Shown here in pieces: positions 9,607 through 20,515 of a DNA stretch of 64,000 bases (its first letter is position 1; each line of letters starts with the position of its first letter). Both the position numbers and the translations under genes were made by a program. Origin of the DNA: Campylobacterota bacterium (GTDB lineage: Bacteria > Campylobacterota > Campylobacteria > Campylobacterales > Sulfurimonadaceae); NCBI GenBank assembly GCA_040752835.1, contig JBFMGG010000004.1, positions 157,032 through 221,031 on the forward strand. Direction: 5' to 3'. Under the pieces are notes generated by a model. That model saw nothing but the letters and a program-made list of their open reading frames with translations. It was not told where the DNA came from and searched no databases.

Positions 9607-10602
9607 ATGAGCCAAATCAGCTACAAAGATGCCGGTGTCGATATCGATGCGGGCAACAGCTTCGTCGAAAACATCAAACCGCTGGTCAAATCGACCGCCG
9701 TTCCCGGAGTTTTGGGAGGGATCGGATCGTTTGCGGGTGCTTTCGAACTGCCTGCGGGATATAAAGAGCCGGTTATGCTCGCCGCAACGGACGGGGTCGG
9801 GACGAAGCTCAAACTCGCGATCGACTCGGGAATCCACGACACGGTCGGAATCGATCTGGTCGCCATGTGCGTCAACGACCTCATCTGCAACTTCGGAACT
9901 CCTTCTTTTTTCCTTGATTATTACGCAACCGGGAAACTCGACGTGGCTGCCGCAACGGCCGTCGTCGGAGGAATCGCGGAAGGATGCCGCCAGGCCGAAT
10001 GCGCCCTTATCGGCGGAGAAACGGCCGAGATGCCGGGAATGTACCATTCCGACGATTACGATCTGGCCGGGTTTGCCGTCGGTATCGGGGAAAAAAGTGA
10101 GCTTGACCGTACCGACAGAGTGGCCGCGGGAGACGTTCTCATCGCCCTGCCCAGCTCCGGTCTGCACTCGAACGGCTTTTCCCTCGCCCGTAAAGTCCTG
10201 TTTGAAAAAATGGGGATGAAATTCGACGATTCGTTCGAAGGCAAACCGCTGATCGAGACCCTCCTCACCCCGACGCGCATTTACGTCAAAACCTTCAAAG
10301 CCAACAAAGACAAAATCCAGGCCCTCGCCCACATCACGGGGGGCGGGATCGTCGAAAACCTCCCCCGCGTCCTCCCCGAGGGGCTGCGTGCCGTGATCGA
10401 CGAATCCTCGATCCGGGTCCTTCCGATTTTCGAGCTGATCTCTCAGCACGTCGAACGTGCCGAAATGTTCCGTGCCTTCAACATGGGGGTCGGAATGATC
10501 CTCGTCGTCCGTCCCGAGAACGTTGCCTCTATCCTCGCGAGCACCGACGGCTACGTCATCGGGAAGCTCGAAGAGGGGAAACGCGAAGCGGTTCTCGTCT
10601 AA
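9607..10602 (+). CDS. purM: Phosphoribosylformylglycinamidine cyclo-ligase (AIR synthase)
   Basis: A 331-residue PurM. It carries the ATP-binding segment [13 protein letters not shown], the motif [11 protein letters not shown] and [16 protein letters not shown], all typical. It closes the imidazole ring to give AIR in purine synthesis. It is a single gene with its own promoter and a ribosome binding site GTGAGGGA just before the ATG. Downstream is a 210-base gap before the convergent ccoG. Confidence 0.96.
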   Translation: MSQISYKDAGVDIDAGNSFVENIKPLVKSTAVPGVLGGIGSFAGAFELPAGYKEPVMLAATDGVGTKLKLAIDSGIHDTVGIDLVAMCVNDLICNFGTPSFFLDYYATGKLDVAAATAVVGGIAEGCRQAECALIGGETAEMPGMYHSDDYDLAGFAVGIGEKSELDRTDRVAAGDVLIALPSSGLHSNGFSLARKVLFEKMGMKFDDSFEGKPLIETLLTPTRIYVKTFKANKDKIQALAHITGGGIVENLPRVLPEGLRAVIDESSIRVLPIFELISQHVERAEMFRAFNMGVGMILVVRPENVASILASTDGYVIGKLEEGKREAVLV

Positions 10603-10629
10603 CTACCCTGCCCGCCCCTTTGCGGCGGT

Positions 10630-10740
10630 TCACCTTTTCTCCTCTGCGTTGAACGTAAACACCTTGCCTGTTTTTCCATCGATATGCGATTGCCGTACTT
10701 CGAGCGACAGCTTATTGGGACTACCGCTATCGAAACACTT
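10630..10740 (-). pseudogene. Possible gene remnant, 36 codons without a start
   Basis: In the purM-ccoG gap the minus strand has an open stretch bounded by TGA on both sides that reads like real protein, with segments such as NKLSLEVRQSHIDGK and VFTFNAEEKR. There is no ATG, GTG or TTG start in it. It may be the tail end of a decayed gene. I do not recognise the family, and chance cannot be excluded at this length. Confidence 0.25.
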
Positions 10741-10784
10741 TCAAAACCGACAGTTGAACTTTAACAAGGGAAGAAACGGAAGAG

Positions 10785-10801
10785 GGGGCGCCGAGCGCCC
10801 C
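10785..10801. terminator. Hairpin downstream of ccoG
   Basis: A perfect 7-bp GC stem (GGGGCGC/GCGCCCC) with a 3-base loop lies 12 bases past the ccoG stop codon. On the minus strand it is followed by a pyrimidine-rich tract, so it probably ends the recombinase-like/ccoG transcript. Confidence 0.55.
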
Positions 10802-10812
10802 TTTGCGAAAAG

Positions 10813-12252
10813 TTATTTGAGGAGATCGGCGCGGGGGAACGTAAACGTCGACTGGCGGTCGACGATCACTTTGTCCTTCGCATCGACGGCGTATGCGCGG
10901 ATCGTAATCGGAATGACCGTATCTTTGCGGTCGTCGTTGACGAGCATCTCTTCGGTATAGAGGACCACTACTTTTTTCTTGACAATCCCCGGTTTGACTT
11001 TAAACGGTTTGGCAGGCTGATCGATTTTGATCTTCCCTTCCATGCCCGCCGGAGCAATGACGTCGAAGTAATATTCGTGATCTTCGTTCAGCGTATTTTG
11101 GAGCAGGAACGTATAGGCGTTATCCACCCGCGTTTTCCCCTCCTCGGTCTGGTTGATCGAATAGAGGCGGTTTTCTTTGTTGATGTTGAGGAGCATGTAC
11201 TCTTTTTTGCTTCCCATCATCGCCAGCACGATGCTGACGATCACCAATACCGCGATGTAACCGAGAATTTTAGGACGGAAATAGTCGGTCTTTCCTTTCC
11301 GGAACAATGTCTCTTTTTCGCTTGACCATTCGACCAGCGTCGGCTTGCCCAGTTTCCCCATTACTTCGGTACAGGCGTCGACGCATTCAAGACAGTTGAT
11401 GCACTCCAGCTGGAGCCCTTTACGGATGTCGATGTGGGTCGGACAGACGGTCACACAGCTTTCGCACGTCGTACATTCGGCACTCGGGTTGACGCTGAGC
11501 AGGTCGTTTTGCTTGGTAAACACTTTTTCTTTGTTCTCGTTGTAGATGTCGCCGCCACGGTTGGGATTGTAGATCGCCATAACGGTGTCTTCATCGTAAA
11601 GAACCGACTGGATACGGGAATACGGACAGACGTACACGCAGAAATTTTCCTTGAGGAAAATAACGTCATACACCAAAAAGCCGACTATGACCAGGATCGA
11701 TCCGATCAGCACGGGGTGTTCGGCCGGGTTCTGGATGTAGGCGAAGAAATCTTCGGGCGGTACGAAATACCACATCAAATCGGCCGCGGCGATGAACGCG
11801 AGGCCCGTCCACAGCAAAAGCGCCACGACCCGCTTGAGCTTGTTTTCCGCTTTCGAATAATCGGGTTCTTGTTGCTTGTTTTTGATCCGCTTGCGCAGGC
11901 CGAGCAGTTTCGTCTCGATCAGGTCGCGGTACACGACGCGGAAAATCGTCTGGGGACACATCCATCCGCAGAAAACCCGTCCTCCCAAGACCGTTATACC
12001 GAAAACGCCGATGAAAAGAATCATCAGCAAAAACGGCATCAGGTAAAGTTCCTGCATGTCGAACTGCACGAACATCAGGTGGAGTTTGAGCTTGTCGAAG
12101 CTAAGCAAAAACAGATGGTTGCCGTCGACCTGGATCCACGGAATGACCAGCGACAAAACGGTCACCAGACCGTAGAACCAGTAGCGCTTGATTCGCCAGG
12201 GCGTCCACCCGGCCAAATATTCCTTCCCTTGCGGGGTTGTTGTTTCGCTCAT
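10813..12252 (-). CDS. ccoG: Cytochrome c oxidase accessory protein CcoG
   Basis: A 479-residue membrane iron-sulfur protein needed for cbb3-type oxidase assembly, where it reduces copper for the active site. There are about five transmembrane segments, GGRVFCGWMCPQTIFR after the second, then two 4Fe-4S sites (CTTCESCVTVCP and CINCLECVDAC) and a C-terminal immunoglobulin-like domain from about residue 370. The start MSETTT has a strong AAAGGAGG 5 bases upstream. It overlaps the preceding gene by one base (TAATG), so it is co-translated with the recombinase-like protein. The cco structural genes are not in the window. Confidence 0.94.
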   Translation of the reverse strand: MSETTTPQGKEYLAGWTPWRIKRYWFYGLVTVLSLVIPWIQVDGNHLFLLSFDKLKLHLMFVQFDMQELYLMPFLLMILFIGVFGITVLGGRVFCGWMCPQTIFRVVYRDLIETKLLGLRKRIKNKQQEPDYSKAENKLKRVVALLLWTGLAFIAAADLMWYFVPPEDFFAYIQNPAEHPVLIGSILVIVGFLVYDVIFLKENFCVYVCPYSRIQSVLYDEDTVMAIYNPNRGGDIYNENKEKVFTKQNDLLSVNPSAECTTCESCVTVCPTHIDIRKGLQLECINCLECVDACTEVMGKLGKPTLVEWSSEKETLFRKGKTDYFRPKILGYIAVLVIVSIVLAMMGSKKEYMLLNINKENRLYSINQTEEGKTRVDNAYTFLLQNTLNEDHEYYFDVIAPAGMEGKIKIDQPAKPFKVKPGIVKKKVVVLYTEEMLVNDDRKDTVIPITIRAYAVDAKDKVIVDRQSTFTFPRADLLK

Positions 12253-12911
12253 TAAACCTCCTTTGAGCTTGTTTCTATTACCGGGCAACGTATCGTCCCG
12301 ATCACCGTCGCTTCGGCTTCTTCGTCGTTTCCGTCGCCGAATACGCCACTGACGACCTCTTTGAGTTCACGCGATTCGATATAGTCTTTGAGCGAACTGC
12401 GGCTCACTCCCAAAATCCGCGCGATTTCGCTCACGCTGCGGCGCTCTTTGAGCAAATCGATGATTTTTTCAAGGTGAGTATCGAATTTGGATGAAGACTT
12501 CGATCCTTTCGGACGTCCGATCCCTTTTTTCGCATCGTCTTGCAAAATCTGACGAAGCTGGTCAATCAGTCCCAACACCACCATTGTATCACTATTGCGG
12601 TCGATTACGATTCTGGGTTTGACCAGCTTGATCGTATTGCCGTTTTTGAGAAGACAGCTGAGCATCTGCACCAAATCCTCGATGTGGCTGCTCAGTGCCC
12701 ACACGTCGTATACGATCAGCGTATCGTCATGGAGCGAGCGGAAAAACTGGACCACTTCGGTACGTTCGATCAGCCTTTTGCTTTGAGAGGTGTGGTCCAC
12801 CATCTCTTCCTCGATGATTAATCCTTTCTGATCAGCATAACCGTTTATCAGTTTCAGCTGTTCGTATACACCGTCAAAATCTTTGTCGGAGCGTATGTAA
12901 CTGACGATCAT
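12252..12911 (-). CDS. Serine-recombinase-like DNA-binding protein with degenerate active site
   Basis: A 219-residue protein with a resolvase-type N-terminal domain (about 1-125) and a resolvase-type helix-turn-helix (about 132-190: GRPKGSKSSSKFD, then VSEIARILGVSRSSLKDYI). Key catalytic residues look lost: the usual YxRVS start is YIRSDKD, and the usual VxxLDRLxRS stretch is YDVWALSSHIED, lacking the Asp-Arg and distal Arg. This suggests a DNA-binding regulator derived from a recombinase rather than an active enzyme. No transposon genes or end repeats lie nearby, and it is coupled to ccoG, which points to a housekeeping role in cbb3 oxidase control. That role is inference. Confidence 0.7.
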   Translation of the reverse strand: MIVSYIRSDKDFDGVYEQLKLINGYADQKGLIIEEEMVDHTSQSKRLIERTEVVQFFRSLHDDTLIVYDVWALSSHIEDLVQMLSCLLKNGNTIKLVKPRIVIDRNSDTMVVLGLIDQLRQILQDDAKKGIGRPKGSKSSSKFDTHLEKIIDLLKERRSVSEIARILGVSRSSLKDYIESRELKEVVSGVFGDGNDEEAEATVIGTIRCPVIETSSKEV

Positions 12912-12950
12912 TTAACGTATAAACTCCTTTGATTTATGAGTTTCATCGTC

Positions 12951-12980
12951 ATTCTAGCCAATGTTGACGATAATAGTCAA
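12951..12980 (-). promoter_or_regulatory. Promoter of the recombinase-like/ccoG operon
   Basis: On the minus strand TTGACT (12975-12980) and TAGAAT (12951-12956) are separated by 18 bases and lie about 45 bases upstream of the start. An inverted pair TTGAC/GTCAA with a 7-base spacer overlaps the -35 and could be an operator; the spacing does not fit a standard FNR box. Confidence 0.5.
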
Positions 12981-13000
12981 TAGAAAAAAGGGTTTTTTCG

Positions 13001-13786
13001 TCAATTTTTCGCGTCCAATATCACGACTTCACACTGCAGGGCAATCCCAAACTGCTCAGCGACCCGTTTCTGGGCTTCACCGATCAGCCACAGGGCGTCG
13101 TCGAACGTTCCGCCTCCGTAGTTGACCAGGAAATTGGCGTGAACTTCGCTGAACGCCATTGCGCCGCGCCGGACACCCTTGAGGCCGACGGCTTCAATCA
13201 GCCGGCCGGCGTAATCGCCGGGAGGATTCTTAAAACAGCTCCCCGCACTCGGATCGGAGGGCTGGTTCGAACGCATCTGCGCGAACATCGCGTAGCGCTC
13301 GTCCGAATACCCCGCAACGGCATCAAAAACCGCCTCGAAAACAACCTCGTCTATCGACGTTTTGCGGTAACCGTATTCGATCTCCTCTTTTTTCTTCCAT
13401 CCGCTCGGAGTCCGCAGCGCGATCAGGTGATTGAAGATTTCGTACTCTTTGAGCCCCGCGTTCATTTTGATCATTCCTCCGACCGTACCGGGAAGTTTGG
13501 AAAGATACTCGAAATGGGCGATGTCGTTTTTTTTGCAGAACGATACGACCCTCCCCCCCGGCGTCGCCGCACCGATATGGAGGCCGTCTTCCTCCAGCCG
13601 GATGAAATCGTACGTTTTGGCAAGGAGCATCAAAGGGGGCGGGGTCGGCGAAATGAGCAGGTTGTTGGCACTGCCGACGATGACGCGCCCCGGCGGAACG
13701 ATGTCGTCTTCGATCAGGGCGACGTCGACGACAGGACCGATCCGGATCGAGCTGAAGCGGGAGAAATCGATCGTTTTAAAATTCAT
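13001..13786 (-). CDS. murB: UDP-N-acetylmuramate dehydrogenase
   Basis: A 261-residue flavoenzyme that reduces UDP-GlcNAc-enolpyruvate to UDP-MurNAc. The FAD-binding part includes LPGTVGGMIKMNAGLKEYEIF, and the catalytic Ser is in AGSCFKNPPGDYAGRLIEAVGLKG. The short form is usual for Campylobacterota. The start MNFKTIDFSRFSS overlaps the fliQ stop as ATGA, so it is coupled to fliQ; a longer reading would run through fliQ out of frame. The fliQ-murB pair is characteristic of this group. Confidence 0.94.
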   Translation of the reverse strand: MNFKTIDFSRFSSIRIGPVVDVALIEDDIVPPGRVIVGSANNLLISPTPPPLMLLAKTYDFIRLEEDGLHIGAATPGGRVVSFCKKNDIAHFEYLSKLPGTVGGMIKMNAGLKEYEIFNHLIALRTPSGWKKKEEIEYGYRKTSIDEVVFEAVFDAVAGYSDERYAMFAQMRSNQPSDPSAGSCFKNPPGDYAGRLIEAVGLKGVRRGAMAFSEVHANFLVNYGGGTFDDALWLIGEAQKRVAEQFGIALQCEVVILDAKN

Positions 13787-14052
13787 TGCATGAACGTCGG
13801 AATCATATTGAATATCCGTATCGTGAAATCTTCCATCGTATTCATCATCCACGGCATGGTAAGGATCACGATCACGACGATCCCGATGATCTTGGGGATG
13901 AAGCTCAGGGTCATCTCATTGATCTGGGTCGTCGCCTGAAAAATACTGACGGCAAGTCCCAGGAACATCCCCACCAGCAGTGCGGGCAACGCGAGAACCA
14001 AAGCGATTTTGAACGTCTCGATCCCCAATCCGATCAGCTCTTCCTGCATCAT
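13783..14052 (-). CDS. fliQ: Flagellar type III export protein FliQ
   Basis: An 89-residue protein with two transmembrane helices (about 14-37 and 52-74), PALLVGMFLGLAVSIFQATTQINEMTLSFIPKI in the middle as in FliQ. It is part of the export gate with FliP and FliR in the flagellar basal body membrane. It begins immediately after the mqnD stop and overlaps murB. No other export-gate genes are nearby, a scattered arrangement common in Campylobacterota. Confidence 0.94.
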   Translation of the reverse strand: MMQEELIGLGIETFKIALVLALPALLVGMFLGLAVSIFQATTQINEMTLSFIPKIIGIVVIVILTMPWMMNTMEDFTIRIFNMIPTFMQ

Positions 14053-14916
14053 TTACGAGTACCTCAATTCGGTATATTCAAGCGGGATCATGAAATCTTT
14101 CGGATCGATGGCCGCATCGTAAAAACCGTGGCGATACCCCAGGTCGAACAGTTTTTTGATGGCGGCATACTGAATCTCGCTAAGGGTGATCGACTCGTCG
14201 TTGGCGTAGAGTTCGAGGTATTTCTCGAGCGTCGGGGCGTCGATCCGCACCAGGGAGCGCTCGAGAAGCATTTTCGAGAGGGTTTCTTTATGGTCTCGGG
14301 CCACCTTGACCGCTTTGGTCAGAAGGTTTTCGTATTCGATCGCGCTGCTAAGCGGGAGTGAACGGCGTATCGCCATCCCTCCCAGCGGAAGGGGAAGGTC
14401 GGAGCCGGCCAGCTCGCACCATACATCCCACAGTTCCCGTTCCACTTCGAGACTTTCGTCGTAGCCGAGGATGCTTTCGTGGATGAGAACCCCCGCATCG
14501 ACCTCCCCCGACAAAACCGCCTGCTCGATTTCCAGAAAGTTCATGTAAACGATTTTTGCGTCGGGATAGGCGATGCGAAACAGCAGTGCGTTCGTCGTGA
14601 ATTTCCCGCTGAGCGCCACCTTGAACCGTTTTTTGAGGACCGTCTCTTTTTTGCGGATCAGCTTGGGACCGTACCCCTGACCGAAACTGACCGCCGTGCG
14701 CAGCAGCGCGTAGTCGTTACGGATATGCGGGTAGAGGCCGAAACTGATCGCACTCACGTCGTAAGTGCCCGCAAGGGCCTCTGTGTTGAGGGTCTCGATG
14801 TCCAGGGCGATGTTTTCGAAAACGGTACCTTTTTTTCCGACCCATCCGAATTTGATGGCGTAGTACATAAAAATGTCATCGGCGTCGGGAGAGTGGGCAA
14901 TAACCGTTTTTTTCAC
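14053..14916 (-). CDS. mqnD: 1,4-dihydroxy-6-naphthoate synthase (futalosine menaquinone pathway)
   Basis: A 287-residue MqnD, which converts cyclic dehypoxanthinylfutalosine to 1,4-dihydroxy-6-naphthoate. It has the periplasmic-binding-protein-like fold with HSPDADDIFMYYAI at the start, DIETLNTEAL, and VDAGVLIHESILGY. I chose the GTG at 14916, which has AAGGAA about 7 bases upstream; a TTG at 14946 would add ten residues. The gene shows that menaquinone is made by the futalosine route, as in other Campylobacterota. Confidence 0.9.
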   Translation of the reverse strand: MKKTVIAHSPDADDIFMYYAIKFGWVGKKGTVFENIALDIETLNTEALAGTYDVSAISFGLYPHIRNDYALLRTAVSFGQGYGPKLIRKKETVLKKRFKVALSGKFTTNALLFRIAYPDAKIVYMNFLEIEQAVLSGEVDAGVLIHESILGYDESLEVERELWDVWCELAGSDLPLPLGGMAIRRSLPLSSAIEYENLLTKAVKVARDHKETLSKMLLERSLVRIDAPTLEKYLELYANDESITLSEIQYAAIKKLFDLGYRHGFYDAAIDPKDFMIPLEYTELRYS

Positions 14917-15001
14917 CTGGTTTCCTTGTTTGGCTGGACGAATCAATTAAATTTTAACGAAATAACGATAAAATAATACCATTCCATTAGTGTGAATTTT
15001 A

Positions 15002-15049
15002 ATATTTCAATTTGTCATATTTTTTAAATATATTTCAATTTGTCATATT
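15002..15049 (+). repeat. Two 20-bp direct repeats upstream of recA
   Basis: The 20-base sequence atatttcaatttgtcatatt occurs exactly twice, at 15002-15021 and 15030-15049, 28 bases apart from start to start. The repeats lie 45-92 bases before the recA start in an AT-rich divergent gap. They could be operator half-sites or a UP-like promoter element; the function is not known. Confidence 0.75.
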
Positions 15050-15093
15050 ATTGCCTTATCTAACAACCTAATACCGTATCAGGAGAGCAACGC

Positions 15094-17398
<2,305 letters not shown>

Positions 17399-17399
<1 letters not shown>

Positions 17400-17707
17400 T
17401 GCACCAGGACGACCGGCTGCTCGGAAATGAGGAAAACGAGAGTCTGACCGAACGCTATTTCGGGCTTTCGACTCTGAAGTTTTTCATTGCCGTCGCCGCC
17501 GTACTCGTTGCGGGCATCTACATGGGGCTGATTTTTTTCGGCAACAATTCGCTCAGCGTACTGCTCGACCTCGAAGAGCACCAAGACTACCTGATCGAAG
17601 ACATCGAACGTCTCAAAGCGGAGAATGCGGCCCTGCAAAAGCAGTACTTCGAGTACAAAGAACTCGATGCCGACGCCGATACCGAAGAGGTTTCTGAAGT
17701 TCATTAG
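17399..17707 (+). CDS. Septum formation initiator family protein (FtsB/DivIC-like)
   Basis: A 102-residue protein with one transmembrane segment (about residues 27-49) followed by a coiled coil (about 55-90: LEEHQDYLIEDIERLKAENAALQKQYFEY) and an acidic tail. This is the plan of FtsB/DivIC, which bridges FtsL and FtsQ at the division site. The N-terminal cytoplasmic part is acidic. It is coupled to eno. An AMIN-domain gene follows, consistent with an envelope or division role. Confidence 0.75.
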
Positions 17708-17756
17708 CCCTTCTTCGCCGTACCGACTCCGCATGATTCACACATGAAAGGGAAGC

Positions 17757-18368
17757 ATGAAATCATCACTTCTGGCCTGCATCCTCCTCCTCTCTCCGCT
17801 CATTGCCCGGGAAAACCCCTTTTTCGCCGTCACGTCGCCCGCACAGAAAGTGACGTCCAATCTCCCCGAAAACACCCCGATGCTGGGAGCCGTAAGCTAC
17901 AGCCTCCCCGACGAAGCCCGTATCCTCCAAGAGATCTCGTTGACCTATCAAAATGCCGACGGAAGCATTGAGATCCGTAAAATCGACCTGAACAGGGCTA
18001 TCGATTGGCACAAACCGATCGTGATCTCTCAGGGGGGGAAATCGGCACAGATCCCTTCCAATGCCAAAACCTCTTCCTCGGGCCAACTTGAATTTGTCCG
18101 GTTTTCAAGTACGCAAAAAACTCTCAGACTCGCCTCTTCCGTCCCTCTCATGCGTCATTTTGCCCTCAGTAATCCAAACCGGATCGTTCTGGATTTTTCG
18201 TACTCGAAACTGTTTGAGAAAACCCAAAAGGCGATGAACGCTGCTCCTTATCTGGGTGCGGAAATGACCTATCACGGCAAATTTGCCCGTATGAGCATCA
18301 CGCTGGACGGCCGCTACGACTACACACTGCGCCAATCGGGTAAAAACATCATTATTGATTGTCAATAA
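17757..18368 (+). CDS. AMIN-domain periplasmic protein
   Basis: A 203-residue protein with a signal peptide (about residues 1-17, LLACILLLSPLIA). The C-terminal half (about 115-203) reads as an AMIN domain with beta strands such as RIVLDFSYSKLF and FARMSITLDGRYDYTLRQSGKNIIIDC; AMIN domains target periplasmic proteins to the septum or bind peptidoglycan. There is no attached amidase domain, so it may be a targeting or scaffolding protein. It lies 49 bases after the FtsB-like gene. Start: ATG at 17757 with AAAGGGAAG upstream. Confidence 0.65.
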   Translation: MKSSLLACILLLSPLIARENPFFAVTSPAQKVTSNLPENTPMLGAVSYSLPDEARILQEISLTYQNADGSIEIRKIDLNRAIDWHKPIVISQGGKSAQIPSNAKTSSSGQLEFVRFSSTQKTLRLASSVPLMRHFALSNPNRIVLDFSYSKLFEKTQKAMNAAPYLGAEMTYHGKFARMSITLDGRYDYTLRQSGKNIIIDCQ

Positions 18369-18392
18369 AAGAAAAAAAGTGTCGGAAGAAAT

Positions 18393-18410
18393 TCCCCGCG
18401 TGTGCGGGGA
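18393..18410. terminator. Terminator between the AMIN-domain gene and tpx
   Basis: A perfect 7-bp stem TCCCCGC/GCGGGGA with a GTGT loop lies 6 bases beyond the tpx stop. On the minus strand it is followed after a short gap by a run of seven T, so it serves tpx, and possibly the convergent gene too. Confidence 0.7.
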
Positions 18411-18416
18411 GGAGAG

Positions 18417-18920
18417 TTATTTTACGGCAGCCAGTGCAGCTTCGTAATCGGGTTCCGCAGTGATTTCAGGAACGATCTCTTTGTAGGTTACGATACCTTC
18501 TTCGTTAACGGCGAAGATAGCGCGGCATGTAACACCCGCCAGAACGCCGTCCGCGATCAATACACCGTACGCGTTCGCGAAATCTTTGTTGCGGAAGTCA
18601 GAAGCAACGGTAACGTTCTCGATCCCCTCAGTTGTACAGAAACGGCCGCCGGCGAACGGAAGGTCCATCGATACGATTGTCAAATCAACGTTTGCCAATG
18701 AAGCCGCTTCTTTGTTGAAGTTGCGTGTTTCAGTCGCACATACTGCAGTGTCGAGTGAAGGAACCGCAACGATCAGCTGTTTTTTGCCTGTTGCGCCGCC
18801 CACTACTTTGTCTGCAAGACCGTTCGAGTTTACAACTGTGACCTGTGGTGCTTTATCACCGACTTTTACTTCGTTACCCGCAAGGTTAACGACGTTACCT
18901 TTAAGCATTGTTGTTGCCAT
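18417..18920 (-). CDS. tpx: Thiol peroxidase, 2-Cys peroxiredoxin
   Basis: A 167-residue Tpx. The peroxidatic Cys61 is in SLDTAVCATETRNF and the resolving Cys95 in GGRFCTTEGIENVT, the spacing of atypical 2-Cys Tpx enzymes. It reduces H2O2 and organic peroxides using thioredoxin. It is a single gene with an AGGAG ribosome binding site close to the ATG. Its codon use is highly biased and looks like that of a strongly expressed gene. Confidence 0.96.
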   Translation of the reverse strand: MATTMLKGNVVNLAGNEVKVGDKAPQVTVVNSNGLADKVVGGATGKKQLIVAVPSLDTAVCATETRNFNKEAASLANVDLTIVSMDLPFAGGRFCTTEGIENVTVASDFRNKDFANAYGVLIADGVLAGVTCRAIFAVNEEGIVTYKEIVPEITAEPDYEAALAAVK

Positions 18921-19013
18921 TTATAGCTCCTGTTTTTGTTTGGTACGAAAATTGTACTTAATTCGGATAATTTCACTCTGAATTATCCAATAGGTGTTTC
19001 GGCTTAAGAAATA

Positions 19014-19991
19014 TTACAGATTTGTCCGGGGAGAAACGCTCAGGGAACGGTAATCCGCCCATTCGCCGCGCAGGTAGTGTTCGACCGCAATCCGCCCTAC
19101 CATGGCGGCGTTGTCGGAGCAAAAACTCAGCTCCGCCGCCAGCATCTCGACATCGTAAGGGGCCAGAATTTTTTCGAGTTCGCCCCGCAGGTAACGGTTC
19201 GCGCTCGCGCCGCCGACAACAGCGAATCGTATGGGTGGGGTCATTTTAAAGTATTTTTTGAGTTTTTGGATCAGATGGGCGGTCGCGGTTTTTTGGAAAG
19301 CCGCCGCGATGTGGGGGTACTCTTCGGACTCTGCCCCCTCAACGGCCAGGCGCACCTGGTTTTTGAGCCCCGAATAGCTAAAGGCGATCTGCGGGGACTG
19401 CCACAGCGGAACGGTAAAAGCATAGCGCTCCGGGTCTCCCCGCGATGCAAGCCGCTCGATAACCGGCCCTCCCGGGTATCCCAGCCCCATCATTTTGGCC
19501 ACCTTGTCAAAGCTCTCCCCGTAACTGTCATCCAGCGTCGTCGCGACCGTTTTCATCGCATGGAGCGATTCGACCTCGATGAGCTGCGTGTGCCCGCCGG
19601 AGACCAATAAAACGGTCAAAGGGAAAACGCTCTCTTTTTCGATAAACAGCGAGTAGATATGCCCTTTGAGATGGTTGACCGGGATCACGGGAATTTTCAG
19701 CGCCAGGCTCAGCGCTTTGGCCATGCTCACCCCTTCGATGAGGGTGACGGCGAGTCCGGGGGCATTAGTGACGGCAACGGCTTTGAGATGTGTGAGCCAG
19801 GGCGAGCACTCTTCCAAAATCGCCGGGAGCGCCTGGGCATGCAGGCGACTGGCAAGTTCGGGAACGACGCCGCCGTATCGGGAGTGCTCCAGCTCCTGCG
19901 ATATTTTCTTGTGATAGATCAGTTTTTTGGTGGCGATCTCGGTAATCGCGATCGAACTGTCGTCGCACGAGCTTTCGATGCTGAGGATCAT
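19014..19991 (-). CDS. tsaD: tRNA N6-adenosine threonylcarbamoyltransferase
   Basis: A 325-residue TsaD (Gcp/Kae1) that makes t6A37 in tRNAs reading ANN codons. It starts [18 protein letters not shown]; the metal-binding HxxxH is [10 protein letters not shown], with [13 protein letters not shown] and the late [11 protein letters not shown] and [13 protein letters not shown] motifs. The ATG overlaps the stop of the upstream hydrolase (ATGA). The minus-strand chain cdsA-dxr-hydrolase-tsaD is coupled throughout, each start overlapping the previous stop. Confidence 0.95.
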   Translation of the reverse strand: MILSIESSCDDSSIAITEIATKKLIYHKKISQELEHSRYGGVVPELASRLHAQALPAILEECSPWLTHLKAVAVTNAPGLAVTLIEGVSMAKALSLALKIPVIPVNHLKGHIYSLFIEKESVFPLTVLLVSGGHTQLIEVESLHAMKTVATTLDDSYGESFDKVAKMMGLGYPGGPVIERLASRGDPERYAFTVPLWQSPQIAFSYSGLKNQVRLAVEGAESEEYPHIAAAFQKTATAHLIQKLKKYFKMTPPIRFAVVGGASANRYLRGELEKILAPYDVEMLAAELSFCSDNAAMVGRIAVEHYLRGEWADYRSLSVSPRTNL

Positions 19992-20515
19992 GAAAGCACC
20001 CACTCTTTGACCCACGGCCACGGGCCGAATCCGGCGGCCGTGTTGATGTGCCCGGCATCGTGAAGTACGTGCAGGGGGACACCGAGCGATTCGGCAAGCG
20101 ACTGGGATTCGTCCAGGCTCATGTAGGGATCGTTGTCCGACACGACCATGAGCGCCTCCTCCGCATGCAAAGCGGCGGGGAGCGGTGCGGGGAAAAACGT
20201 CGCGACTTCGGGGTATTCTCCCAGATCGCGCGGAGGGGCGCACAGCAAAAGTTTTTTGACCCGCCCTTTCAGAAACGGGGCGATGTGAAACCAGAGGACA
20301 TTTCCCAGCGAATGAAGGACGACGACGTCGGGACGAAGATCGTCGAAGGCTTCCAGCGCTTCACGCACCCAGGTCTCTTTGTCGGGGCAGAGATTGTCGC
20401 TCATCTGCGGAAAGGCGACGATACAGTTCTCTACCGCCAGCTCCCGGGCGAGCCATGCCTGCCAGTGCGGCAGGTCGCTGCCGTGCCATCCGTGGAGGAT
20501 CAGAACCTTTTTCAC
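19988..20515 (-). CDS. RBBP9/YdeN-family serine hydrolase
   Basis: A 175-residue single-domain alpha/beta hydrolase. The start [15 protein letters not shown] is the family signature; the nucleophile is Ser69 in [10 protein letters not shown], the acid Asp129 in SDNDPY and the base His156 in [12 protein letters not shown]. The substrate is unknown. It starts with GTG overlapping the dxr stop (GTGA) and its stop overlaps the tsaD start. The coupling reflects operon packing and does not by itself imply a role in tRNA or isoprenoid metabolism. Confidence 0.85.
   Translation of the reverse strand: MKKVLILHGWHGSDLPHWQAWLARELAVENCIVAFPQMSDNLCPDKETWVREALEAFDDLRPDVVVLHSLGNVLWFHIAPFLKGRVKKLLLCAPPRDLGEYPEVATFFPAPLPAALHAEEALMVVSDNDPYMSLDESQSLAESLGVPLHVLHDAGHINTAAGFGPWPWVKEWVLS

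Noticed and set aside
12252-12911. A resolvase-type gene as a sign of a transposon or integron
   Set aside because: No transposase, terminal repeats or composition shift; the gene is coupled to ccoG and its active site looks degenerate.
12957-12980. FNR box in the promoter of the recombinase-like/ccoG operon (TTGAC...GTCAA)
   Set aside because: The half-sites are 7 bases apart instead of 4, which does not fit FNR/CRP binding.
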